A DNA stretch of 64,000 nucleotides from Augochlora pura (GCF_028453695.1 NC_135778.1:7202166-7266165), one strand, 5' to 3'; counted from the stretch's first letter, positions 49,471 to 60,925 are shown. Notes: generated by a model not told the origin, from the letters alone. Numbers and translations are program-made.

Positions 49471-51598
49471 TAAATAAAAACAATAAATAAAAGAATGATC
49501 TTGCCTGATTACTAAATGTAATTAGCTTCACGACTGGCTATTAAGTTTTCGAATGAGAGACTACTGGAGAGAAATGAAAACGATCCACGAAAATGAAAGA
49601 CGCCGAGGAAACAAGTAAAGTAAAAGAATTCGATTCAGGACGTCGGCACAGTTTTCTTATTTCGATATTTTTCGTGCTTGTTTTCTGTAACGAAAGCCAA
49701 CCCCTGCCGAGCCGAAACTCAAACTTTCTCGTCGGTCTTAGAATAATGGAAACGTGAGGCGACTCTCTGAAAAAGACAAGACACACCTAGCCAACTAGAC
49801 GCCGCCGGATATCACTGGCACTCAATTTCTGCGGGTTTTAATCCACCGCCGGAATTCCGCCGCTATTTGTGTATCCCGGGGAACGAGTAGAGCCCGGGCA
49901 TTTTAACCGTAAATTGCGTACGCCGTTTCCTTCTCTGGCGTCGAAAGCCGCGCAAAATTGCAAAATAAAATTTTTTAATTTCGCGGAGAACTTCTAATAA
50001 CCCGTTGAGAGACAGAGTGCGAAAAAAAGAGAAAGAGCGCGAAACGGTTTTTACGCTTTCGGCAAAGAAAACAGAGATCCCCGTCGACCGATGACGGTCG
50101 CGACAAACTAATTTCTTAAAGGCGATGCACTTGGACGATTAACTTCGGATAGAGATGGATATCGACAACGGTACGGGGTAGCGGAGCGTGCGAAGAAAGT
50201 TAGCGAAGACGATCCATCAATGACCTCATGACGCTTCAAAATGGCGAAGCGGCACGGATGTACGAAATAACGCTGAGCGACGCCCGTCCCTTACAACGCT
50301 GTGGATCAGTCAGTAATTGATCGGACGCCGATGGGGTAAACACTCCGTCGTTGATTGATGAACTAATCAACCCTCGAGATTTTCACCGGATCCTGTCCTG
50401 ATACAAATCAAATCTTCCTGTTAATTTTCAACTGGAAATAAGCAAACTTTCCATCTATTTAGGTCTTTAGAATTAGGTCTTTGACTTTTTTTTTATAGAA
50501 AAGATCAATAATCGAAACTTGTTTATTATTTAAGTTGAAGACAGTACCACGTTACTGATTTCATCTTGGTGAGAAAGTGATTTTTCAAATTTAAGAATAT
50601 TTTCACAGCAGTGTAGTTTTGCTAACATTACATGCGATTAAACATGTTTATATGACACCTAAAGAGAGCGAAATGCTTTTAACGGGCACAAAATTATTGA
50701 AAAAGTATTTTAAAGAAATGCATTGTTCGTTATGAAAAATACCTATGCATTGGAATGTTTAATTTCACCATTGCGACAGATATTATATTTAAAATGTTCT
50801 TCATAAACTTGCAACTGTTTCGACACAGTTGAGTGTAAAATGTGAGTACACGTACAGAATTTTAAATAACCAATCATAAAAAAGAAAGTGTAATTTTACG
50901 ATTATTTTATAACTCTTTACAGAACAGACATATAGTTTAATAAATATTTCGGCTGTTCCGTTATACACAACAATTATAAGACCTCCGATTTCTATCTTTT
51001 AGTGACAACTTCGACATTACTTGTCATAAAGCAAACTTATTGTAATTTTTATAAATAATACCAAATAACTATATAAGAATTAAGTATCAAAATGTTCATT
51101 GATCTATATATGAATTAAAGTTAAACAAAATGTATGTTTCAATTTTGTCCTGTAACGAAAGATCAGAATCAACCGTATTATTCCAAGTAACGAGAAAATA
51201 ACTGAATGTTGAAGCCGGGGATAATATTCAATTGATATTAAAGTAACATTACTGTTTAATCAATATCGCCGATATCGAATTCATGATACTCATTGTATGC
51301 ACAGTCCGGTAATTATACGTTGTACAATGTAAAACGAGATACGAAACACGATGATTGCACCGGTGAACATTCGTCCTTCTGATCTGCACGCTTGTACTCG
51401 ACGTACAGGGTGTCGCAAATCGAATGGACTAGATTCAATGGAATTTCAACTCAACTCTCCTTTGATACTATTTCGTTAGCTCTGTTTAACAACTACTTTA
51501 TGCACCTCAAAATTTAGCCGCAGCATCGTGCCGAAGCGCGACAAATGTAAGAAGACAAATTTTCAGCATTGAAAGTTTTTCGAACTTGAACCGTTGAG
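49471..51598. other. Non-coding DNA; no gene seen
   Basis: GC-rich at 49780-50400, AT-rich after. ACAGGGTGTCGCAAATCGAA (51406-51425) resembles repeat ends elsewhere in the window. No exon supported. Confidence 0.5.
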
Positions 51599-51698
51599 NN
51601 NNNNNNNNNNNNNNNNNNNNNNNNNNNNNNNNNNNNNNNNNNNNNNNNNNNNNNNNNNNNNNNNNNNNNNNNNNNNNNNNNNNNNNNNNNNNNNNNNN
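51599..51698. other. Assembly gap (100 N)
   Basis: Exactly 100 N; the true size is unknown. Confidence 0.99.
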
Positions 51699-52807
51699 AG
51701 GAGGGTCGGAGGGAAGCAGGAGACATTTTCTGTGGACCTAATATAGGGGTTCGATATCGAACAGTCCATCTTGAATTCAATAATCGACCGATGGGGAGAT
51801 ACGTCCGGAATCGATTGAGTTAATCTTTACACAGGTAGCCGGGTGTGCCGGGTGATTTACGGTGGCCGGCGAAGGGCAACGACGCGACGGGTCCACGTTC
51901 GGCCCGGTAGATTTTGCGAGTCGCGCGATAAAGTTCGATGGGCCACCCTTTTGTCAAAACAATGTGTGCGCCGGTGTCGCGTGCGCCTCGTTTTCGGGGG
52001 AAGGGGGGAGGGGGCCGGTCCCGAAGGGCGGAGGGCCGGCGGGCGGACGATAAAGTTCACCGATATTAACATCTTCGTCGGTGCTGTAATTTTCGCCCCG
52101 GTCTGATATACTGCAGCGTTTCGTTGCGGCGGTGCCCGTATTACGGCTAATATTTCTCTTTCGTACAGAACGAAAATTGAGTACTTTATAAGGAGGTGGG
52201 ACATTAATAACTCGTACAGCTGGCTGGTATTTTCAGGACAGCTTAAAAGCCCTCGCCGCATCGATGATGTATTATATGCTCACAAAAGAACTGACACTTA
52301 CCGCCGCGTGCCTCCTCCCCCGCCCCTCTTTCCTACCTCTTTCTGTCGGTGTTTGTCCTTCTATTTTCCAGTCCTTTTGTTCAACCCCCAAACCCCCCCC
52401 CCCCCCCCCCCCCCCCTCCCACCCATCTTGTATCCGACCGTCACCCTTTTTCTTCCGCGGTGTCCCGTTGTCTCGAACGACAACGCACTGCCCGGCCACG
52501 ACCTAACACGATCCAAACATTTGTTTCCTGATATGATTTTTAAACGCCCCCGTGTCCGCCGCGAATCCGAGGATTCGCTAAAGGAAGACCAGGATCAAAC
52601 AGGAAAATAAAGAACTGTTCCCAGCTATATTTCATTTCGGGGTATAACGAATTCGGTGAATTCTCTTCAATTGTCCTTCAGTTTGCAAACAAACATGGAT
52701 AATTGGAGAGAATATACTTTGTTGAATCATTTTTATTGCAAAATACATCTGGATATACAGATATGTTCAGTGACGCTCAAAAAATGCTCTACGAATAGTA
52801 GAGTAAT
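51699..52807. other. GC-rich non-coding DNA with C-run; no gene seen
   Basis: Overlapping frames on both strands at 51840-52610 reflect composition. A 24-C run lies at 52393-52416. No exon supported. Confidence 0.5.
52393..52416 (+). repeat. C24 homopolymer
   Basis: Twenty-four consecutive C within a CT-rich stretch. Confidence 0.92.
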
Positions 52808-52912
52808 ATACAGGATGTTTCAAAATTATACATACCCTGGGAAATGAGGGGTTCCTGGAGACCATTTCAAGTAACCTTTCCCTTCGTTGAAATGCAATCC
52901 GCGGCTTTATAG
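52808..52912 (+). repeat. Old interspersed repeat copy (plus orientation)
   Basis: It starts TATACAGGATGTTTCAAAA and contains GAAATGAGGGGTTCCTGGAG and ATGCAATCCGCGGCTTTAT. It is the inverted counterpart of 32440-32558. Confidence 0.8.
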
Positions 52913-53120
52913 AAAAATAAATACAGCTACTACCATCGTTTGCTTTACTTACAGTATTCGTAGATAGAATATTTAATGAAATGGTACCTATCCCTTCTAA
53001 AAAATACAAAAAAGTTTTAACACAAAAAGTTATAGATTCCATGAATATTAAGTTGTTCGTTATAATTTTAAATAAAAATACACGCGGAATGAATTTAACT
53101 TTCACGAAACGCGAAACACG

Positions 53121-53632
53121 GTATCATAGTCATTCTGCATGGGTGACGATATTAACAAACATGTTAATAACTTTTAAATTATGCATCTAATTAAAAATTG
53201 TTAAATGCAAATGTTATAGAGTTTTATGGGGAGAAGGTGATGTGTTCATTTTTTTCCACGTTGTGTAATTTACAACATTTCAAGGTCAATTCTTTTTTTT
53301 TAAATGTGAAAAATATATTTTCCTCGTTGTAGAGCGAACGAATATTCAATTTTAATTAGAAGAATGTAAATCTACGTTGCTCTTAATTCTAACGGTTAAC
53401 TAGATTTTACGGTAAGTCGATCGAAGTGTATAAGCTGTGCGGGCATCGTCAGAAAAGTTGTTCCCTATCCAAAACCTCGATAACGATTTAGTTTAGATCC
53501 AACACAGATTCCATTTAAAATGTGAATACGACATCACCTTTCCCCATGAAGCTCTACAAATTTTGTGCTTAACAATTAATTACGTACATAATTTAAAAGT
53601 TATTTGAGGTGTGCAAGTTCTATGACTCACCT
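53121..53632. mobile_element. Foldback element with ~80-bp inverted arms
   Basis: The arm at 53165-53244 and the reverse complement of 53530-53604 match strongly; shared words are CATCACCTT.CCCCAT.AA and TAATTTAAAAGTTAT. Weaker similarity extends outward, so the limits are approximate. The intervening ~285 bp has no frame of note. Superfamily unknown; no clear target duplication was identified. Confidence 0.68.
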
Positions 53633-54668
53633 TATATTTGCAAAGTTTATTATTTTTTAATGACGACAGATTCTTGGTCGATAAATTCAATGAATTCTGA
53701 CACGATCTTCAACAATATAGAATCCGCGACGTTACCGTGCAGTGAAATAACAATGGGCGATGATTGCAAAAGCATTATTATCGTACTATACTGCAACCAA
53801 TTCGCGTTCTCATAAGTCGTGGGTATAACTGAATCTCTACTTTGTTAACAATAATATTATCAATCGATGTTGAATGAAATCAGCATTCGTATGGGTAGTT
53901 AACTATGGTTTTTCATATGCATTATTCTGTTTTGCACATGCCCGTCGATCTTCCCCGCCTTCGAACTGGACCCCCCCCCCCCCCCCCCCCCAGACTTCTG
54001 AGAATAATCAGTCTCAGTCGCATTAATTCCAATTTTCGTTTGATTACGCGTATTTCTCTTCACTTGTGCCTGTAAATGAGAAAATACAATTAGAACGCAA
54101 TCATAGAACAACGTGCGCTGCATTCGTTCCGTTCGACGATTTGTTGGATTGGTGCGCATAAAATGGGACGGTTCCCTTGGTTCCCACTCGAAACACATCT
54201 TCTCAACGAATCGACATATTTAACAAACCAATCGACGAACACTTGAATTGTCTTTTTATCGTTATTCGTTATTAGACCAAAGCGTTTATTCACATATTTC
54301 TAAAGTAACGACGATATTCAAGTGGTAACTTTCATTGGACTCCCATATGTTATGGTTATACAGCGCATTCGAGGTCATTTCTATCAACATAATTTTTGTA
54401 AATACTGAACATTAAAAAAAAATGAAAGACATTACATGGTTAAATTCGACTTATTGCATGCTTTTGTATGCTGTACAATAATATGTAACATTACACGTAA
54501 AAAGATGAAGGTCACCTTTGTTTGTTGAAAAATATTAAAAAGATAAAAAACTGAGATACGCTATCATATTGCCGGTAAAATATTGGTACAAATCATCGTG
54601 AATAAAAAATATGTATCAAAATGAAAGAAGAAACGAGAAGACAATTCACCGCTTAAAAAATACCATAT
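53633..54668. other. AT-rich non-coding DNA; no gene seen
   Basis: A 21-C run lies at 53971-53991. A minus-strand frame at 54090-54293 has no recognisable domain. Sequence at 54400-54660 may be flanking mariner DNA but cannot be assigned. Confidence 0.45.
53971..53991 (+). repeat. C21 homopolymer
   Basis: Twenty-one consecutive C. Confidence 0.92.
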
Positions 54669-54891
54669 TTATTTTACGATATAATTGCCGTTTACATTAA
54701 CAGATTTTTGCCAACGTATAACAAGTTTCTTCAACTCGACAATGAAGAATTCTGCTGGCCTATATCTCATATGTACATATTCCGGCAAAAACTGTATCTC
54801 TTTCTGCGCTCTACGCTACCAGCAAATGTCGATGAATTTCTGTAAGCGTAACGTTTTCCGCTGTTAAAAACTCTCGATTCCTGCTCGCCAT
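54669..54891 (-). pseudogene. Internally deleted mariner transposase relic
   Basis: Reading the minus strand from the ATG at 54889-54891, the frame gives an N-terminus with REFLTAENVTLTEIHRHLL, resembling the start of mariner transposases (first helix of the helix-turn-helix). It then hits a stop and changes frame. A second frame gives EFFIVELKKLVIRWQKS and VNVNGNYIVK before a stop at 54669-54671, which closely resembles the mariner C-terminus (the RWQK...NG.Y.. block before the stop). Mariner transposases are about 340-350 residues; only about 74 codons remain, so the catalytic D,D34D core is deleted. Terminal repeats were not identified. Not functional. Confidence 0.65.
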
Positions 54892-55423
54892 TTAAATTTT
54901 ATTGACACGGCATCGAATACTGTTTCCATACCATTCTCACTTTAAACGACACTGTTCCCAACTGCTTCAGAAAACTGTTTGTTCATGTACAACTGTAACT
55001 TAGATGTTCCTCGTATTTTCGAATACATACTCTTATGTGTATTAATTATTAATCATTCATTTAGTGAACGAGTTTCAAATTATATTCTAAACTAATTAAT
55101 TTTCTACCTAAGCACCTTAATAATTATTCAAAGGGAATGCAAAGATAAATAAAACAATCTGTTTCTTACGTCAGGCACGGTGAGTCACCGTTAGGTTATG
55201 TCGATCTCACGTGATGCTAAGGCTCGTGTTATGCCGGGTTTGCGTATTGCACCGTCTAAGGTTATGTCAAAGTTATGTTAGGGATTACGCCAGGCAGAGT
55301 CGGGTTGTGTCATGGTTATGTCCTTACGTACATTATTGGCTGTGTCCTAGTTATTTCAGAGAGTACTTTTTATAACGATACCTGAATGAACAAGGCCACA
55401 GCTGATGTGCATTATTTATATAT
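54892..55423. other. AT-rich non-coding DNA
   Basis: From 55180 it contains several GGTTATGTC/GGTTATGTT motifs spaced unevenly (55193-55315), the reverse of the ACATAACCT motif seen at 35.8 and 41.0 kb. No gene seen. Confidence 0.45.
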
Positions 55424-55534
55424 GAGCTTGTCATCGACTCCTACACCAACTGGCTTGGCGTGACCACGCTCTCCCGGCCATTTCACATCGAACTGAAAGC
55501 AAGAAACGAGTTGTATAGACAACTACAGAAGTAG
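55424..55534 (+). pseudogene. Possible retroelement integrase fragment
   Basis: A short open stretch reads ELVIDSYTNWLGVTTLSRP, then stops at 55532-55534. The VIDSYTNWLGV segment resembles the block around the first catalytic aspartate of Ty3/gypsy-type integrases (V-D-x-[YF]-[ST]-x-W-x-E/G-V). Only about a dozen residues support this, with no upstream zinc-binding region and no downstream D,E residues visible. It starts a ~850-bp stretch (55430-56280) that is GC-richer than its surroundings and ends near an AATAAA-type signal. Chance similarity is quite possible. Confidence 0.28.
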
Positions 55535-56275
55535 AAGTATGTACCCAAAAGTAGCAATACTGAGTCCACACGTGTAACCAGAGTGAACGATCAGCAAGGA
55601 CGTGTTTGAGGTAGTTGCGGGAAAGAAATCCATCTGCTGGCGAATAGCAGAGGTAATCGCTACACCAGGATTGCTTCTACTAGACGGTCCCTAGGTGTTG
55701 TAACAGGAAGAAGATGAGCAGATCACGGAAGGATGGATGCTAGTATGGGTGTTAACAACGCGACACTCCATACTACACACCGTTCGAGTATCCGAAATGG
55801 GTAGCCTAAAGGGAAGTTTTGGCAGAAGAATTGGACACGCCTCTTACCAACTCACTCCAGGGCTTGCGGATACAGAAGTGCTTAAGTCTCCACAAAAATG
55901 GAAGGGCGTGGCACAATTCTGTTGCAAAGTCACGAAGAAGAAAGAGGCGACAGAACGCCAAGTGCAGAAGGAGAAGGATCGGCGAAACTAGGAAGAATTC
56001 TGGTAATGTGAAAAAACGATCCTCCGAGGATAGCATGATTAAGGGGAGGCTGTCCTGCCTCCCAGGGGTTTGACTACGGAAAGACAACCCCACCCCCCCC
56101 CCCCCCCCACTGGCCACCCTACAGTTGAGCCTGAAAAGAGGCGTGTCCCAGGTTCGGTAGGCTTCAAAAAACAGCCAGTGGGGGCGGCTCCAAGTAAAGC
56201 CGGAGCAGTTCGGAGCTGTCCTTAGCTAAGGCAACCGGTACATCTCCAGAACTTTGAGTGTGAATAAATGCATTT
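55535..56275 (+). other. GC-richer stretch with broken frames, possible decayed retroelement or ncRNA exon
   Basis: Two plus-strand frames overlap (55737-55991 and 55819-56073). Both yield Lys/Arg/Glu-rich tails such as KVTKKKEATERQVQKEKDRR. A C16 run (56093-56108) interrupts the sequence. AATAAA occurs at 56264-56269, just before AT-rich DNA. There is no recognised domain. It could be retroelement gag debris continuing from the integrase-like piece, or an unrelated transcribed exon. Confidence 0.3.
56093..56108 (+). repeat. C16 homopolymer
   Basis: Sixteen consecutive C. Confidence 0.9.
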
Positions 56276-58835
56276 ATACTCGCCATAAACAAAAAGAAGG
56301 TATGTACGTCGTCCGAAAGAAAATGTTAATGGAGTTGTGCTATTCGACAGAAGTGCGAGAAAACGATCCTACATTCGATGGACAATGTAATCAAAATTAT
56401 ATCGCGTTTGGTTTTATTTTAGTCAAAATTATCTATAAAATATTTCTTACCTATCATGTCTATAAAATATGTTAACCAATTCCATTGATAAAAAAGTTAT
56501 AGACAAAATCCGACACCATCATCCAAAAATATTGTCGCGCAATAAGAATTGGATTTGTGGAGAAATCAACAAATATAATAAATTAAGAAATGATTTAAGA
56601 AATGATTGATGGGAACATATGTAGTGCTACCATGAACAATTCTTCACGATGGGGTATAGTTTTACTGAGATACGCGCCTGACAGTCTCCGAGCATTTGGT
56701 GATCACGGGGAGCGAGCAGCGCCACAGGAGTTAGGAAGGATAGTTCTTGCGATCTGGATGTTGGGTATTCAATCATTTCGAGCCTTGGCCTAAGTAAACG
56801 GACTGAAACGAAGTGAAACTACTTATTGTCAGCCAGCGAGCAATTGCCCAATAAAAAGAAAGGCAATAAACAATGGTCCAGTTGATCTTCCGAAGGAGCA
56901 AACAGGCAGTCCTCGTCCGCGTGGATCTCCATCTTGCCAGGACGAAGCCGCGCCAATGTCTAGGAGAAAATTTGTACGGTGGGAATTATGTAATCGGGAG
57001 TTCTTTCGTCAAGAGTCTTCGATTAGGATAGAATGAATGCGTGGGCTTCCTTGGCGCTGCTATGGGAACAGAGAGGAAGAGAGTTAAAGAGATAGAAGCT
57101 TTGCGAACTCTTAATTTGTCTGCGGCCAGCCCCTTTCTCGACAACCCCTCTCGATTCTCCGTACATCATCATCGAAGAGGGGTTGTAGGCGTACGGCCCT
57201 GGTGTCACGTCTACGGTAACCATGGAAACAGACGCGTAGCCGACGCCAACGGCGTCGTTGTGTACTCGACGTCGTCCTCGACGATCCACGGTGAACATAC
57301 TCGCGCGCGCGCGCGCGGGGGTGCACACGAACACGTGCACCAACGTCGCCAGTATGCATCGACACGCGTTTTTCTTTTGGCAGCGCGTTACATCCGGCGT
57401 GTAAAGGCGACACGTCCACAAATGACATTTGCGCGCGGTTTGCAACACGAGTTACCTGAGACGAAGGCTGAAACAAAATACGGGAAGAACCAGGATGCGA
57501 AATTAACGCTAATCCTATCAGAGCGGACAAATGATCGCTTTTTAAACTTTCAGCAAAATTTTTAAATTCAATGTTTTCGTTTTGCATCGACTTACTATAC
57601 GATCTTTTCTATAACATACAAGGTTCGACTAAATAATATGTGCAAGTGGGTACCACGTGTTACCTTATTTAAAAAAACAGAAAAAATAAAGAATAATATT
57701 TTTTATTGGAGGTATAATTTTTAATAAAATTCATTATGTTTTCTTACTCTTTGGTCCTTTTTAACCATTGCTTTGATAATCAATTCAAAATTGAACACCT
57801 AAAAATTTTTCGTTATCAGAGAAACATTTTTAACTTTAGTATATTTTCTAAGTATATTTTCATTAACAAAACCTTATATCCACTATAAAACTGGGCTTCA
57901 GCTAATTTATTTTTTTGTACATATAATAATATTGACGTAACACAGGATGGTAATAGGAAGATTTACTTCGTATATAGATAGACAAAATTAAAAATAAACG
58001 CGAAGTCGAGAGCATCATGTTACGAGGACATCATTTATTTTCCATCACCCAACTCCTCTGCACATAATTGGATACTAAGTATTCGATAAGTGTTGGATAG
58101 TTTTCCATTGTTATTAAAAACTTATCAATTACAAAACTTAACGCGTGCACCCTGTATATATTTATTAATTTCAGCACTTGGAACAAGAAATGAACTTGGT
58201 TTACAAAAACTTGATCACACTCCGACCCTCCATACTTTCTGCCTTCCTATCTATGGTTTTGCATTCTTTTCCTCTCAATGTTTTCCTTCCTCTGCTCTAC
58301 CTCTCTCAACCTTTTTACTACACATACACTCATTCTGCCTTTTACCAGTTGTTTTAACCTATATTCGCTTCTTTGAAGCTCCTCGCAGTCCTCCACGTTC
58401 GTTTGTATATCCTCTCTCCTTCCGTTATGCAACCGCTTATAATTTAACACTATTTCGATCAAAAGCTTTAACAAACGTCTTGCAAAATTTTAATTGATCT
58501 CTATTTTTACCAAAGAAAATAAAAGATTTCTTTTGAAAATTATTTTCGAGAAAAATTTTTCTCAATTCTTGTTATAAAATTCGCATGGTGTTTCACATCA
58601 GTGATAGAGGAGACCACCATTTCGGATCCACCACCAGATCGGTCACCATTTATAATAGTTTGATGTATTTTTATAGTGAACACACGTATAGTTATTGACA
58701 ATTGGCAACTATAAAAACCAGTCAGGAGGCTTGAATAATCGTATCCCCCCCCCCCTTCCCAAATTGTCCATTTTTGTTTACAAGCTTATGGACAATTGGA
58801 GAGAATTTGACTATCATGCCAAAACAATGTATTGT
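56276..58835. other. Mostly AT-rich DNA with a possible retroelement scrap; no gene seen
   Basis: At 56835-56965 the minus strand reads LARLRPGKMEIHADEDCLF followed by SEDQLDHCLLP, faintly like the zinc-binding tail of non-LTR retrotransposon ORF2 (…RLR.G…C..…H.LL.C). A GC-rich island at 57020-57590 has overlapping frames and a (CG)8 tract at 57302-57317. A K/E/R-rich 75-codon minus frame lies at 58247-58474, next to CACCCTGTATAT (58149-58160). A C11 run is at 58745-58755. Confidence 0.4.
57302..57317. repeat. Alternating (CG)8 tract, Z-DNA-prone
   Basis: Same CG run followed by GGGG as at 45202-45217. Confidence 0.85.
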
Positions 58836-59224
58836 ACATACTTTTAAAAACTGGCAACACCGTAAATTTAATCACCATAGATACACTTTTCTCTGTTGCA
58901 GTCTGATGTAGTAATTCTCCAGCTAAGCATTCCATTTAGATAGAATTAGCTCGCTATTGTACCACAGCATTTTTTACAGAGTCGGTAATTCAAACCTAGT
59001 CAGAGGTTAATTAGTAAGATAAACTTAAGATTGCTACATATGGAAATATCTGTATATTCCATCGAATGACTTTTCTGTCCCAAAATTTTACGGACTCTGA
59101 ATTACCGACTCTGTAAGAAATGCTGTGCTACAGTAGCGGACTCTACCTAAATGGAACGGTCAGTTGGTGAACTACTTCTGACAGCAACAGAGGAAAGTTG
59201 CCAGCTTCTAAAGAAACATGTATA
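58836..59224. mobile_element. Foldback element with >120-bp inverted arms
   Basis: The arm at 58836-58992 pairs with the reverse complement of 59099-59224. Shared words are ACAGAGTCGGTAATTCA (perfect), CACAGCATTT.TTACAG, TTCCATTTAG and CTCTGTTGC. The left arm has about 26 extra bp near 58857-58882. The central ~105 bp has no frame. Superfamily and target duplication are not resolved; long arms and lack of coding suggest a foldback MITE. Confidence 0.82.
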
Positions 59225-60925
59225 ACAAAGCTATTACTATATGCCACCTTTAATTATATAAATATTAGAAGTAATAGCAAAACTGTCCATAAAACTAATT
59301 ATACTTTATATTATATTTCTGTAGTATATGTTTCATAAATTACGATGTCCACCATTTAAATGTTCGCGTCGAAATATGTATAGGTTATTCGCTTCTAACT
59401 AACATACCTAAATTTGTGATCCATCGGTAATGCTGACCACGACATTGAAATGGTAAGGGGACTCAGTCTCAGGGCTAAGACAAAAAAATGCAGAAATGCA
59501 GGTGTCCATCACAAAATGAAACTTTGGATACTTATTATAGCTTCGTGTATGTAACGAATGGGTTTTCTATTGTGGGTATAGCTATCTAATAATGGCTCTA
59601 AACGTGAGTTCTACCACTTGTGAGTATCAAGGGTAATGATGAACATTAAGAGAACTGAACCTGAAGATCAGGACTCAAACTAAACATTGCTAATCTCAAC
59701 AAACTAGATCAAATCAATATTACCCCCATGATAATAGGTTATACAAAATTAATACACCCTTGTTTTGAAAAGAAACTGTAACTAAATGTAACGAAAATCT
59801 TGCTTCAAAACATAATCCATCCGATTGCTACCAAGAATTAGATGATATTTAATCGGTATAATGTGTTTCAATTAATCTAAATAGTTTTGGTGTCTAAGAT
59901 GAACGTCCTATGACAATACATGGTAATTCTTTAAGGGGTAACAAGATGATCCTTAATCTATTACATATAAAGAACGTTATGCGTTTCAAGCTAAACTGTG
60001 GAAATTCCAAGTATGCGCTCATATAAAAATAATGCGCTCCACATATTACTTTAAAAAATGTCCATAAGGAAACAAGTTGTCATAATCAGCAGAAATATTT
60101 CGTCATACCCGATTAACAGTTTAATAAAACATAGCTCTCTACTCAGTGCCAAAATTGGGAAATCTAGCTGAAATAATAATATACAATTAATAAAGAACGG
60201 AACGCTCTCTGGACACAAACGAGCAAGGAATATTTCACGAAATAACATCTGCCGCATTTGTATCCTTCGACGTTGCTCGACGTTACTCTTCACGGCACAG
60301 ACAAACCTTTGTAGGTCGGAAATAACCCCGTGGGGTTCAAGGGGGACACTAGCAAGAAAAGGGTAAGCGACGATATCTTCTTTCAGAGGATCAAGGAGAA
60401 AGGGTCCGAGAGAGAGTCGGTAAGGAAACGCTGAGGCAAAAGGAATTCCGCCGGTTTCGAGAAAAGGCTTCTACTCCATCCTGTCCCGCCGTCTTTTCGT
60501 CAAACCTTTACCGAACTTTCCGCCATTTTGGATCTCCCTTACTGTCTTTCGAGATAACCGGTGCTGCACGAGAGCGAAAATTTATGACGGTGAACTAGAA
60601 AAACACTCCAGCCCGCGGCTATTAAATCGGGACTCGACGCTGCAACGTTTCGTAAATTCGTTAAATAAGAACTTTACAACGACCATCACTTCCTCGCTCG
60701 GTGTAGAATCGGTCTTCCACTATCGCTACCAGCGATTTTCTGTCTCAGTCGACATCTTGTTATAATACTTGAACATCTTTCGTACACGTCTTCGACAAGC
60801 TCACAGCTGTTGCAGCTTCACCGATACGATATCCCGTTCTTCGGATTACCGCAAAAAAATAATCGTTAATTTTAACAATGCCCAGTAATCATCTTGAAAG
60901 ATGTTGAAGAAATTCAAGAATGGTT

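Noticed and set aside
51843..52610. Frames of up to 134 codons near a C24 run
   Set aside because: Composition-driven. Poly-proline and poly-glycine segments come from the homopolymer.
54090..54293. 67-codon minus frame as a transposase fragment
   Set aside because: It lies near the mariner relic, but its sequence does not match any mariner block I can recognise.
57023..57587. 141-174-codon frames on both strands
   Set aside because: They cover a CpG-rich island with a (CG)8 tract. Opposite strands are equally open and no domain is seen.
58247..58474. 75-codon Lys/Glu/Arg-rich minus frame as a coiled-coil gene
   Set aside because: The opposite strand is equally open over a longer span, no splice bounds are seen, and a repeat-like CACCCTGTATAT end lies nearby. 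Left as unassigned.
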